A stretch of 64,000 nt of DNA from Stieleria varia (GCF_038443385.1 NZ_CP151726.1:620001-684000); one strand, 5' to 3'; positions 17,011 to 26,069 are shown, numbered from the stretch's first letter. Translations and numbers: made by a program. Notes: a model not told the origin generated them from the sequence alone.

Positions 17011-18802
17011 GCCGCGCGGGTTTGGCCGACGACCACATGATGTCTTGGGCCTCGACCGGTCCGCCATCGGACTCCGTCTGCCAAGGCACCCCGTCGGCAT
17101 CGTTCTTACCCACAGTGGTCGACCGTGAAAAACGAAACCCGAGGAACTCGAACGGATGATCCATATCGATCATTTTCGTCTTGTCCGCGTTCAACTCCAG
17201 CCGCAGTCGCTCGGCTTCGGCCTCCGCACGCCGGAAGATCTCGTCCGCGCGATCATGGCTGCGACACAGAACTAGAAAATCATCGGCATAGCGAACCAGG
17301 ATCGAATCGTCGGGGCACAGGTGTTCGTCAAACTGATCCAAGAACAAGTTGGCCAACACGGGTGACAACGGTGAACCGGTCGGCAATCCTACCCCCGGCG
17401 ACGGCGAACCGGCCGACACACAATTCATGATCCAATCGATCGTCGCATCGTCTCGCAAATAAGCGGCCAAACGCTCTCGCAACAGCTGATGATCGACATG
17501 ATCAAAGAACCCCAGGAAATCTGCTTTGATTGCCCAGGTGTAGCCGTCACGTTTGGCTTGCTTGATCCTCCGGGCGGCCTGAGTGCGTCCCAGACCGCGA
17601 CGGTACGCCATGGACGACGACTCCAGAAATCCATCGATCCCATCGGCCAGCAAGGGCAACAGCACTTGTTGGATCGCGCGATCGCGACGGGTCGGGATCG
17701 CCAGCATGCGTTCGCCGCCGGACGGCTTGGCGATTCGAACCCGATGATGCGGATCACATCGGTAACTTCCCTCACGGACTTGGGTCACGCCCGTCAACAA
17801 CACACCGCTGCCCAGTTGCAGTCTCGTTGTGATCTTCTCCGCCTCCGCCGGGTCGATCGCGTCGGCAGCCAATTCAACCAACGACTGTCCCCGAGGACAT
17901 CGATACACCTGATCCCCCAGTTCCGCGATCTCATACTCGCCGAACCCGAAACGGGTACTTTCGCCGACACGACAATACTGTCCCAACACCAGTGCGATCC
18001 GATCGATCTCCGTTAATCCCGTCAGCGTGATTTGGCCGACCGCCCCGCCGAGCGTCTTGCGAGACTTTTCGGATCCATAGCCCACGTCCAACCATACCAG
18101 GCGATTCTCGGTGACGTTGACTTGCTGGTCGGCATTGTCGGGAGCAGTGTTCATGGCACCAGCATTCACTGGACCGGGCCAACCCAGCTCATGCAATCGT
18201 CCCCGCAGTCGAGAGAGAAACGTGTGGGCGGGAAAGATGCTGTCGTCAAAGAACGAATGCCCATCGCGTCGACGGTTTTTGGGCAACGAGCATCGCAGCG
18301 GCGTGACGAATCGCAGCGTTAGCGCATCACGGTGGTTGATTTGATCAAGCTGACGGGTGGTGAAGGCGGGATCGACGCGTCGGGCCAACCGAGCGGTTTG
18401 AATCTTCTTGCCGGCCACGATGTCATCGATCGGCCCGAGGGAAAATTTCCCTAGCCGCTGCGACTTCGGTGGCCGCCGTCCGATCGCTCGCAGCCCATCT
18501 ATCAAATCCTGCAGCGTCTGGTGGCCTTGACCGATCGTCGGCGATATCGCGGTCAATCCGATCGTCAGTGGGCAATCAGGACCGAGGTGCCGCACACCTT
18601 GATCGGGCGCGTTGAGCAGGATGCCATCGGGCATCGCGGGCTCACAGTGATGTTTGGCGGCATACGCATTGCAGAGTAAAGCATAAACGAGTGCAGCGTG
18701 ATGCGGCGCCACCCGTCGACTTTGTTGGGGTCGAATTTGGAATCGAATGCGAGTGACGTTGAAGGGCAATCGAATCAGTGATTCATCCAAAGTCGACGAC
18801 AT
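16922..18802 (-). CDS. Cas6-reverse transcriptase fusion protein
   Basis: A 626-residue protein. Residues 1 to about 292 form a Cas6-like RAMP domain (crRNA-processing endoribonuclease) closing with the glycine-rich segment YCRVGESTRFGFGEYEI (276-292); His34/His35 lie where a catalytic His is often found. About 320-556 is a reverse transcriptase: YRRGLGRTQAARR (400-412), motif A with D428 in IKADFLGFFDHVDH, GLPTGSPLSPVLANLFLDQF (472-491), and YADD (505-508) with the motif-7 strand FEFLGFRF (551-558). All catalytic aspartates are present. In characterised type III systems such fusions go on into Cas1 and allow spacers to be taken from RNA; here about 68 residues of non-conserved tail follow. 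It lies between two arrays with no other cas gene. Confidence 0.92.
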   Translation of the reverse strand: MSSTLDESLIRLPFNVTRIRFQIRPQQSRRVAPHHAALVYALLCNAYAAKHHCEPAMPDGILLNAPDQGVRHLGPDCPLTIGLTAISPTIGQGHQTLQDLIDGLRAIGRRPPKSQRLGKFSLGPIDDIVAGKKIQTARLARRVDPAFTTRQLDQINHRDALTLRFVTPLRCSLPKNRRRDGHSFFDDSIFPAHTFLSRLRGRLHELGWPGPVNAGAMNTAPDNADQQVNVTENRLVWLDVGYGSEKSRKTLGGAVGQITLTGLTEIDRIALVLGQYCRVGESTRFGFGEYEIAELGDQVYRCPRGQSLVELAADAIDPAEAEKITTRLQLGSGVLLTGVTQVREGSYRCDPHHRVRIAKPSGGERMLAIPTRRDRAIQQVLLPLLADGIDGFLESSSMAYRRGLGRTQAARRIKQAKRDGYTWAIKADFLGFFDHVDHQLLRERLAAYLRDDATIDWIMNCVSAGSPSPGVGLPTGSPLSPVLANLFLDQFDEHLCPDDSILVRYADDFLVLCRSHDRADEIFRRAEAEAERLRLELNADKTKMIDMDHPFEFLGFRFSRSTTVGKNDADGVPWQTESDGGPVEAQDIMWSSAKPARQTMFPRVSRVGRNAGSRGASEAISKSHCG

Positions 18803-18945
18803 CGTTCACCCTCAACATCAAACCTGAGTCGCGAAAGCTCACGGCAAGAACGGCGTGAGCTTCCTGAAAAGCGTCTCAAGTTTAACGCAGCAAAAAGCAC
18901 GCGAGTGACAACGATAGAAAGAAAAAAAATCAGCTGCCCCCACAC

Positions 18946-19098
18946 GTACGTCAGGCTTTCTAGCCTGACATGCACTGCTAAAGCTTTCACTCACGTCAGC
19001 TGCCCCTCATTTTGCGACCCAACAAGTACGTCAGGCTTTCTAGCCTGACATGCACCGCTAAAGCTTTCACTCAAGTCAGCTGCCCCTCATTTTGCGAC
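18946..19098 (-). CRISPR. Vestigial CRISPR repeats with palindrome spacers
   Basis: Two degenerate repeats (18984-19018 and 19064-19098) begin CTTTCACTCA and end CTCATTTTGCGAC. Each is preceded by the dispersed palindrome (18946-18973 and 19026-19053), and the second spacer is 45 nt, a normal spacer length. They share CACTCA in place of CAATCG and GCCCCTCA in place of GACCCTCA. They are separated from array 2 by the 350-bp repeat flank, so they are probably a remnant of a third array or of an older end of array 2. Confidence 0.8.
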
Positions 19099-19167
19099 TC
19101 GCGCTATCCTGAACTATCAACGGTATGAGTTTGTGGCATTCTCGGTTTACGCAAGATCTATTCACTG

Positions 19168-19446
19168 CTTCCGCCGGGCTTGCCCCGGTTCGGAGCAACA
19201 ACTGGCAGCTACCGTCAATACAGCACATCACCTCCCCATCGCCCGAGAATCGCCTTCGGCGATTCTCGGGCGATGGGGAATTTCCGATAGCGTGCGAGGG
19301 TAGCCGTCAGTTGTTACCTCCGCCGAGACAAGCTCGACGGAGGGAGCTTCGCGGAACAAGCCTTGCGAACCTCAATCACGTCACGCCCCCAACTTTTTGC
19401 AAGCCCAGCCCGATACCTCATGCGAAGAAAAACAAACGGGGCCTCC
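19168..19446. repeat. Duplicated leader-distal flank of array 2
   Basis: Collinear with 15293-15816 left of array 1 except that the 15430-15678 insertion is missing. It includes the hairpin CCCGAGAATCGCC...GGCGATTCTCGGG (about 19243-19274), CGCCGAGACAAGCTCG, CGCGGAACAAGCCTTGCGAA and AAAACAAACGGGGCCTCCGT just before the first repeat. No gene. It shows that the whole array unit, not the repeats alone, was duplicated. Confidence 0.85.
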
Positions 19447-20312
19447 GTCTCAATCGAGTCAGCTGACCTTATTTTTTGACCCAACAAGTACGTCAGGCTT
19501 TCTAGCCTGACACACACCCGGTGAAGCTGTCACTCAAGTCAGCTGACCCTCATTCTGCGACGGTTCAGCCGAGCCGAAATCGTTCAAATGCAACGAGAAG
19601 GGTTTCAATCGAGTCAGCTGACCCTCATTTTGCGACCGATGTCATCGTCGATGAAAAGATCGCCGGCATCGTGTGCCAAGGGTTTCAATCGAGTCAGCCG
19701 ACCCTCATTTTGCGACAACGCTCCTGCGATGAAAGTCAAAGGTGTCATCGGCAAGTTTCAATCGAGTCAGCCAACGCCCATTTTGCGACCCGATACGTAC
19801 GTCAGGCTTTCTAGCCTGACTTGCATCGGTGAAAGCTTCAATCGAATCAGCTGACCCTCATTTTGTGACTAAAACGGTGACTGAAGAAATCACCGAAGCG
19901 GATCAGAGTTTCAATCGAGTCAGCTGACCCTCATTTTGTGACAAAGTAGACAAGGTGAAAACCGCTGTTTCCTTTACCCCCGAGTTTCAATCGAGTCAGC
20001 TGACCCTCATTTTGCGACGTAGTATCATGACCGAACGCAATGACATCGTCCGAATGTTTCAATCGAGTCAGCTGACCCTCATTTTGCGACAACACGGGAA
20101 GGTTCAAGTCATCAGCATGGATGTGGTTATGTTTCAATCGAGTCAGCTGACCCTCATTTTGCGACAACATGAAGGGCGAAATTATAGATTTTGTCCTAAG
20201 CGCAGTTTCAATCGAGTCAGCTGACCCTCATTTTGCGACTATAAGGGGCACCCAAGATATCAGGAGTACTTGACTTTGTTTCAATCGAGTCAGCTGACCC
20301 TCATTTTGCGAC
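19447..20312 (-). CRISPR. CRISPR array 2: 12 repeats, 11 spacers
   Basis: The repeat is the same as in array 1. Repeat starts: 19447 (34 nt, degenerate), 19527 (degenerate), 19602, 19682, 19755 (CCAACGCCCA variant), 19835 (GTGAC end), 19908 (GTGAC end), 19984, 20056, 20131, 20205, 20278. Spacers are 37-46 nt and none is shared with array 1. Repeats become perfect towards the right, so the leader is at 20313 and transcription is leftward. Two spacers (19481-19526 and 19790-19834) contain the dispersed palindrome at 19488-19515 and 19797-19824; the first is followed by GGTGAAGC as in array 1. The graded decay is what ordered leader-end growth predicts. Confidence 0.97.
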
Positions 20313-20544
20313 CGCGGTTTCTTGGGCCACTTTCGAATCGTAACGGCTAAGTATCGCGGCGGCAAGCTTTTACGTTGATTCATCTCAGAAATCTGAAAAT
20401 ACGAACATCCGCAGCGCCGCCCAGCCTGACACTGCCGGTGGCAAACGGCTTGTCGTTTCCTTACCGCGATCAAACTCTGACCGCTGTCGCAAGTCCGGGA
20501 CAAGCATCGAACCTCTCACGACGCGCCCACATCCGGAGCTGCTG
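20313..20544 (-). promoter_or_regulatory. Putative CRISPR leader of array 2
   Basis: 232 bp, about 94% identical by eye to 16452-16683 and placed identically at the right end of its array. It begins CGCGGTTTCTTGGGCC and contains AAGTATCGCGGCGGCAAGC; the identity ends abruptly at CTGCTG. It probably carries the array promoter directed to the left. Confidence 0.7.
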
Positions 20545-21013
20545 TCTCGCGAGCTATCTGGCTCAGGCACACTCTCAGCCAAAACAGGGCGCGTTCAACT
20601 TGCACGGCGCTTTCACCGAGGAATTTGGACGAGAACGAGTAATCCCTTGCGGCATCTCTCGGGTGAGAGCAGCGTTTGCGCACAATTCCGACGCGTATCG
20701 CCCCCTCAACCGGACGAAGGCTGAACGCCTCGTCCGACTTCTCCCCCAACAAGTCGAGGAAGAGGTGGCATGCTGAACTTGGGGAACGATCCCAGAGAAT
20801 GACAACGAAATTCGATTAACCGCCGACACGCAAACCAACAGCACTGAACCGCAACACGCACCCTTCACCTCCCACCAGTGCGCTGGCCTATGAAATCTCT
20901 TGACGGACAGGCAGAATCTGGTGTTTGTGTTGGTCAGATTGAAATCAGTTCACCGATTCAGGCTGACCGGCATACTGCTCGCTCGCGCCGTCCCCGCACA
21001 GGTTTCCTCCCTT
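20545..21013. other. Intergenic region without a recognisable gene
   Basis: Between leader 2 and the UvrA-type gene. Short frames exist in both directions, but none has a start context, conserved motif or codon pattern that convinces me. No repeat family seen elsewhere in the window was recognised here. The uvrA promoter should lie in the right half. Confidence 0.6.
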
Positions 21014-23851
21014 TTGAGTGCTTCGCATATCTCCGTTCGCGGCTGCCGCGTTCATAACCTCAAGAACGTCGATGTCGACGTTCCCCGTGGCAAGCTGGTT
21101 GCGATCTGCGGGCTCTCCGGCAGTGGCAAGACTTCGCTCGCCCTGGACACGCTGTACGCCGAAGGTCAACGCTGTTACATCGAGAGTTTCTCGGCCTACA
21201 CCCGCCAGTTTCTGCAGCGATTGGACAAGCCCGATTGTGAACAGATCACGGGGATTCCGCCGGCGATTGCGGTGACCCGCGCCGGTGGTTCCAAGACCAA
21301 TCGCAGCACCGTCGGCACCGCCACCGAAATCGCCGATCACGTGCGATTGCTGTTCGCCAAGTGCGCCCAACTATTCTGCCCGAGTTGCGGACTGGCGGTG
21401 CGAAGTGATGATCCTGCGTCGGTGGCGTCAGAAATGAGCGGGCAGACTGGTCGTGCGATGATTGGATTTCCCGTATGGCTGCCCGACAAAACCAGCGGCG
21501 GTGAAATTCTGCTCGGTTTGCAACAGGAAGGCTACTTGCGATTGATCGCCGATGGACAAACCTTTCACCTCTCCGATTCCGACCGCGGCGCGTTGGCAAA
21601 AAAAATCGGCCGCAAAGGAATCGAGTGCATCGTAGTCGTCGATCGCGTCGCCGCCGATGCCGAGTTGACACGATTGACCGAATCCTTGGAAACCGCGATG
21701 GGGGAAGGACACGGCCGTGCCGTGGTCGTGACCGAGGTCGCCCCGTCGGACGATGCATCGGCGTTGGGTGGTAAAGTCGTCTCGATCGACGATCGATCTT
21801 GGGCGTCTCGCACCATCAGTCGTGAACGGCGATGCGATGCGTGCGACCTGGACTTCCCCGATCCCACGCCTCGGCTGTTCAATTTCAACAACCCGTTGGG
21901 TGCTTGCGAAGCCTGTGAGGGATTCGGTGAGACCGTCGAGAACGACATGAATTTGATCGTTCCCGATCCGTCGCTTTCTCTGGCCGAGGGAGCAATCGCG
22001 CCGTGGCGGACGCCGGCCTACGAACATGAACTACAGGAGTTGCTGGAACTGGCACCGGACTACGACTTGCCCGTCGATGTGCCCTTCAGCAAACTCACCA
22101 AGAAACACCTCAAGTTGATCGAGCAAGGTGTCCCGGAGCGAAAGTTTGGCGGGCTCAATGGATTCTTTGCCTGGCTGGATCGCAAGAAATACAAGATGCA
22201 CATCCGCGTCTTTGCTTCACGATTCCGCAGCTATCGCACTTGCACCCAATGCAACGGCCAACGGCTCAAGCCCACGGCGCTGGCCTACCGGATCGGTGAA
22301 CATCACGTCGCAAACGTGCTGTCGATGACGGCGGACAATGCCCAAGCGTTCGTCGCCGACCCGCCGTTGGAAAAACGCGAACGGACGATCGCTGCCGAAC
22401 CGCTGCGACAACTGGCCGACCGCATCGGCTACTTGCAAGCCGTCGGGCTGGGATACTTGCAACTGGACCGCACACTGCGGACGCTCTCCGGCGGTGAAAC
22501 ACAGCGGGTTTCGTTGACCAGCGCGTTGGGCGGCAGCCTCGTCAACATGCTGTACGTGCTCGACGAACCGACTGCGGGTCTGCATCCCGCCGACGTTCGC
22601 GAACTTGCCACCGCGATCCTGTCCCTGCGTGACCGTGGCAATACCGTGATCGTCGTTGAACACAACGAAACCTTGATCGAGATGGCCGACGAGGTCATCG
22701 AAGTCGGACCGGGGGCCGGCGTCGGTGGAGGCGAAATCGTCTTCCAAGGCACCGCCAAACAACTTTTGAAATCACCGGACAGCCTCACCGGGCAATACCT
22801 TTCCGGACGACGCGGTGAGACACTGCGACACCACACCGCCCGCACGCCTCGCGGAACGATCACGTTGCGAGGTGCCTCCGGACACAACTTGCAAAACGTC
22901 GATGTCGAGTTTCCGCTCGGTGTCCTGTGCGTGGTGACCGGCGTCTCGGGCAGCGGCAAAAGCACGCTCGTTCAAGACACGCTGTACGCGGCGATTCGTC
23001 AACAGAAACTCGGCGACGCGATCCAGCCACTGGAGATGGAGTCGATTCGCGGCTTGAGTCAGATCGAAGACTGCGTGATGGTCGATCAATCGCCGATCAG
23101 CCGCAGCCCGCGCAGTTGTCCGGTGACATACGTCAAAGCGTTTGATCCGATCCGCAAGGTGTTTGCCGAAAGCGTCGACGCACGGTCACGTGGTTTGACA
23201 GCGAGCCACTTCACTTTCAACGGTGTCAAAGGTCAGTGCCCGCAGTGCGAAGGTGCCGGGGTACTGGAGATCGACATGCAGTTCTTGGCCGATGTTTCGA
23301 TGCGTTGCCCTGGATGTCGAGGCACGCGGTTTCGAGACGAGATCCTGCAAGTCCGTTACCGAGACCGAACCATCGCGGACGTGTTGGCGATGTCGGTCCA
23401 CGAAGCCTACCAATTCTTTCGCGGCAGCGTGAAAGTGCAAGCGAAGTTGAAACGGATGATCGACGTGGGCCTGGGTTACATCGCGTTGGGTCAACCGGCG
23501 ACGACGTTGTCCAGCGGCGAAGGCCAGCGGCTGAAACTGGCCGCATTCCTCGGTTCATCTCAACGCAAGCGGACGTTGTTCATCATGGACGAGCCAAGCA
23601 CCGGATTGCACTTCGACGATCTGGTACGACTGGTCGATTGTTTCGACGCGTTGATCGCCGACGGGCATTCGCTGTTGGTGATCGAGCACAATCCATTGCT
23701 GATGCTGTCGGCGGATCACTTGATCGATCTGGGCCCGGGGGCAGGAACCTCTGGCGGCCAAGTGGTGGCGACAGGCACGCCGGGGGAAGTTGCCAAGTGC
23801 AAACAGAGCGTGACCGGCCGGGTGCTCAAAGCAGAGATGAAACGGAGTTAG
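21014..23851 (+). CDS. uvrA: UvrA-type excinuclease ATPase
   Basis: A 945-residue protein (usual UvrA about 940) for nucleotide-excision repair damage recognition in the cytoplasm. It has two ABC modules: Walker A GLSGSGKTS and GVSGSGKST; signatures LSGGETQR and LSSGEGQRLKLA; Walker B LYVLDEPTAGLH and LFIMDEPSTGLH. Zinc cysteines are seen in CPSCG, CDACD..CEACEGFG and CPQCEGAG...CPGCRGTRF, the last being the DNA-contacting finger. TTG 21014 (SASHISVRGCRVHNLKNVD) gives the family start; the frame is open upstream to TTG 20900, but those 38 residues are not UvrA-like. The second signature (SSGEG for SGGEA) is a little unusual, so a paralogous UvrA2-like protein is possible. Confidence 0.88.
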   Translation: MSASHISVRGCRVHNLKNVDVDVPRGKLVAICGLSGSGKTSLALDTLYAEGQRCYIESFSAYTRQFLQRLDKPDCEQITGIPPAIAVTRAGGSKTNRSTVGTATEIADHVRLLFAKCAQLFCPSCGLAVRSDDPASVASEMSGQTGRAMIGFPVWLPDKTSGGEILLGLQQEGYLRLIADGQTFHLSDSDRGALAKKIGRKGIECIVVVDRVAADAELTRLTESLETAMGEGHGRAVVVTEVAPSDDASALGGKVVSIDDRSWASRTISRERRCDACDLDFPDPTPRLFNFNNPLGACEACEGFGETVENDMNLIVPDPSLSLAEGAIAPWRTPAYEHELQELLELAPDYDLPVDVPFSKLTKKHLKLIEQGVPERKFGGLNGFFAWLDRKKYKMHIRVFASRFRSYRTCTQCNGQRLKPTALAYRIGEHHVANVLSMTADNAQAFVADPPLEKRERTIAAEPLRQLADRIGYLQAVGLGYLQLDRTLRTLSGGETQRVSLTSALGGSLVNMLYVLDEPTAGLHPADVRELATAILSLRDRGNTVIVVEHNETLIEMADEVIEVGPGAGVGGGEIVFQGTAKQLLKSPDSLTGQYLSGRRGETLRHHTARTPRGTITLRGASGHNLQNVDVEFPLGVLCVVTGVSGSGKSTLVQDTLYAAIRQQKLGDAIQPLEMESIRGLSQIEDCVMVDQSPISRSPRSCPVTYVKAFDPIRKVFAESVDARSRGLTASHFTFNGVKGQCPQCEGAGVLEIDMQFLADVSMRCPGCRGTRFRDEILQVRYRDRTIADVLAMSVHEAYQFFRGSVKVQAKLKRMIDVGLGYIALGQPATTLSSGEGQRLKLAAFLGSSQRKRTLFIMDEPSTGLHFDDLVRLVDCFDALIADGHSLLVIEHNPLLMLSADHLIDLGPGAGTSGGQVVATGTPGEVAKCKQSVTGRVLKAEMKRS

Positions 23852-24332
23852 CCACGTAGACGCGTCTCTCCGAGACGCGAAATTGCGAGCCTCGGGGGAC
23901 GTGCGGAAAATATGTGTCGCGAAATCCACGTAGCAATCATCGCTTCGCGTGATTTTGGCAACGGGAGAGGACACTTATTCTCCAAACCGACCACGAAGTG
24001 GTTAAACAACATAGCCTGGGGTCGCGGCGAAGCCAGCGCACCCCGGGTTAGCTCCGATAGCTGCGGAGCAGCGACAGCATATAGCATGGGGTGCCAACCC
24101 CATGTTTCTGCAAGCGAGTCCGCCCAGAAGCTGCGGAGCAGCGACAGCATAAAACGTTTGGTGTAGCCCACAGCACGCGGTGGCCCGGATGCAATCTGTC
24201 GCCGCTCCGCGGCTCGTTGGCGGCGTCGGGCGGTGTTCACCTGGGGCTCTCGCCCCAGGCTGTATGCTGTCGTCGCATCCGCGACTGAGGGGATTGCTAT
24301 TCTATTCACGTCCCGAGAGGCTCGCCTACGTG
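23852..24332. repeat. Palindromic repeat split by a ~410-bp insertion
   Basis: The left part (23852-23895, GACGCGTCTCTCCGAGACGC) and right part (24315-24332, GAGAGGCTCGCCTACGTG) together match the intact copy at 26070-26130. Between them lies DNA bounded by GGGACGTG (23896-23903) and CACGTCCC (24307-24314), that is, short terminal inverted repeats. Inside, AGCTGCGGAGCAGCGACAGC occurs twice (about 24059 and 24131) along with CCTGGGGCTCTCGCCCCAGG. It has no ORF with coding character: a probable non-autonomous element. Confidence 0.6.
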
Positions 24333-24340
24333 TTCAACGC

Positions 24341-26059
24341 TCACTGCGCCACGTAGTTCGAGTTCTGAACCCGGTATCCTTGGCGGATGTTGAAGTGAAC
24401 GTTTCCAAAACCGAGAGATCGCAGGAATTCCACCGCGGCAAGCTGTGGCTCTGACTTTTCTTTGGCCAACAGGTGTGGCTCGTCGGTGTCCTTCTCCGGA
24501 GCGGTGATGGTCAAACGAAGCGTCACCGCACGGCCGGCTCGCTCTTCGGGGCCGAGCTGAAGCCCAGACAAGGCAGCCTGAATCGCTTCCTTCGCTTCAT
24601 CATCCAACAGCACCATCGCATCAAGTGGTCGCTCCTTTGTGCCGTCGATCAAAACATCCGTGTCGCTCAACAAGTGTCGTCCCAGCGGTGTAGCCACGGG
24701 ATAGACTCTCCAGTCACCTTCGTGCGACGGATCTTCCAAGGCAGCTTCGTCGCCCTCCGGCAATCCTTTCCAAGCGGCATCGCCATTGGCGTAACGACTT
24801 GAGACACGAACGCTCTCAAATCCACTTTCTTTACACATCTGCTCGACAGGTGCTTTGACGAACATTCCAAATGCATGCTCGGCGCCCACACCACCGAACT
24901 CAAACTTCAAATACAGCTTCGCTTGCTCATGTTCTTCAGCGAGTTGCTTCAGTTGCTGTTGGAATGCAGCGAAGTTCAACTTGGCCGGTGTGATCTGCAG
25001 CGTGTTGACATCGACATAAGCCGTCACATCAATCTCTGCATACACATCAGCCGTCTTGTCGCCCAGCAGCATACGTTGTAGTTCGGTCGTGATCGGAGTG
25101 ACGATAAAATTATCGACCGGCTTGATCTTGGCCTGGAATGCTTCGCGGAGTCCGTTGACTCTCAAACCGGGTGGGAACTCAAGCGTTAGCTGCTCCTCTG
25201 GGATCTCGACATTGAGTTCCCAGTCAGCACAGACCACATCGCACTTCATGATGATCGGCGCTTGGCCAATACCGTCTGGCGTTAAGCCAAACATTCGTGT
25301 CCAAGCGATCTTGGGGGCCCACACGCCGTCGGCGATCTCTTGATGCCCGAAACAATCGACACTGTAAATGGCTTGCCAAGGGTCCTCAGGCAGTCGACGA
25401 GTGAGATTCCGGCGGCGGACAACGACATAGTCGCGTTGTGGATCGATCCAATACTGAGATTTATATTCGCCATTGTTCTCTACGGGATTGGACTCGACGA
25501 CGATGACCCGATGACCGTCCCACGATTCGTTGCCAACCACAACGGCACCATCGGTGAGCAACTCGCTCACATCAAAGCCTTGATGATGTGTCAACAGATC
25601 CAAGGGAGGAACACCGGTGCGCATGAGACCTGCTTGCACACTGCCTCGTCGAGAAACGGTTCCGTCTTCGCGAGTTTCTTGGCGAAGCATTGCTCCTTGC
25701 CTGCCATCAAACGTCGCGTGAACGTCAAACTGAGTGCTGTTCACGGTTCCGTCCACACGTGTCTCAACGGTTTGTCCTTTGGCACGGTTCCATCCGCGTC
25801 CGTCGCGATCCTGTTGCCATTGCTCGGTGAAACTGGAGCGTGTTGATTGATCACGCATCCGCATCGCCTGGATCATTGCCAAACTGTTCTCGGAGATACG
25901 TTTGGCTTGCATCGTCACGGAAACGGATTGGACGGCCTCCTCCGTTTTCTGCAGTCCCTTGAGTACCTGCGCGATCGTTAGCTCGGATGCTGAATCTTGC
26001 GCGACTGCACAGATAGAAACGAAAGCCAGTGCGATGCTGAGTGTGTAGCGATTGAACAT
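24341..26059 (-). CDS. Exported hypothetical protein with LolA-like N-terminal part
   Basis: A 572-residue protein from ATG 26059, which gives a signal peptide (MFNRYTLSIALAFVSICAVA). The longer open frame begins inside the dispersed repeat and is rejected. Residues 30-290 show alternating strands with DGRQGAMLRQETREDG, YWIDPQRDYVVVRRR and WAPKIAWTRM, the style of LolA/LolB-like or DUF-type outer-membrane sorting proteins of planctomycetes. The C-terminal half (about 330-572) is an unrecognised mixed domain. No enzyme motif. It ends 9 bp from the split repeat. It lies downstream of the large fusion gene at 26160, with a 100-bp repeat-bearing gap. Confidence 0.7.
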   Translation of the reverse strand: MFNRYTLSIALAFVSICAVAQDSASELTIAQVLKGLQKTEEAVQSVSVTMQAKRISENSLAMIQAMRMRDQSTRSSFTEQWQQDRDGRGWNRAKGQTVETRVDGTVNSTQFDVHATFDGRQGAMLRQETREDGTVSRRGSVQAGLMRTGVPPLDLLTHHQGFDVSELLTDGAVVVGNESWDGHRVIVVESNPVENNGEYKSQYWIDPQRDYVVVRRRNLTRRLPEDPWQAIYSVDCFGHQEIADGVWAPKIAWTRMFGLTPDGIGQAPIIMKCDVVCADWELNVEIPEEQLTLEFPPGLRVNGLREAFQAKIKPVDNFIVTPITTELQRMLLGDKTADVYAEIDVTAYVDVNTLQITPAKLNFAAFQQQLKQLAEEHEQAKLYLKFEFGGVGAEHAFGMFVKAPVEQMCKESGFESVRVSSRYANGDAAWKGLPEGDEAALEDPSHEGDWRVYPVATPLGRHLLSDTDVLIDGTKERPLDAMVLLDDEAKEAIQAALSGLQLGPEERAGRAVTLRLTITAPEKDTDEPHLLAKEKSEPQLAAVEFLRSLGFGNVHFNIRQGYRVQNSNYVAQ

Positions 26060-26069
26060 GATGCAATAG

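Noticed and set aside
16922-18802. Group II intron maturase or retron/DGR reverse transcriptase
   Set aside because: There is no intron RNA ends, maturase X or HNH domain, template/variable repeat or msr-msd-like RNA nearby. The N-terminal RAMP/Cas6 pattern and flanking arrays explain it better.
20375-20776. 133-aa plus-strand frame across leader 2
   Set aside because: Half of it is duplicated leader DNA, and the rest has no start context or recognised motif.
24019-24300. Tandem hairpins near uvrA considered as a small RNA or riboswitch
   Set aside because: The blocks are repeats of a dispersed type seen between genes and not a recognised riboswitch fold; no promoter or terminator pair was seen.
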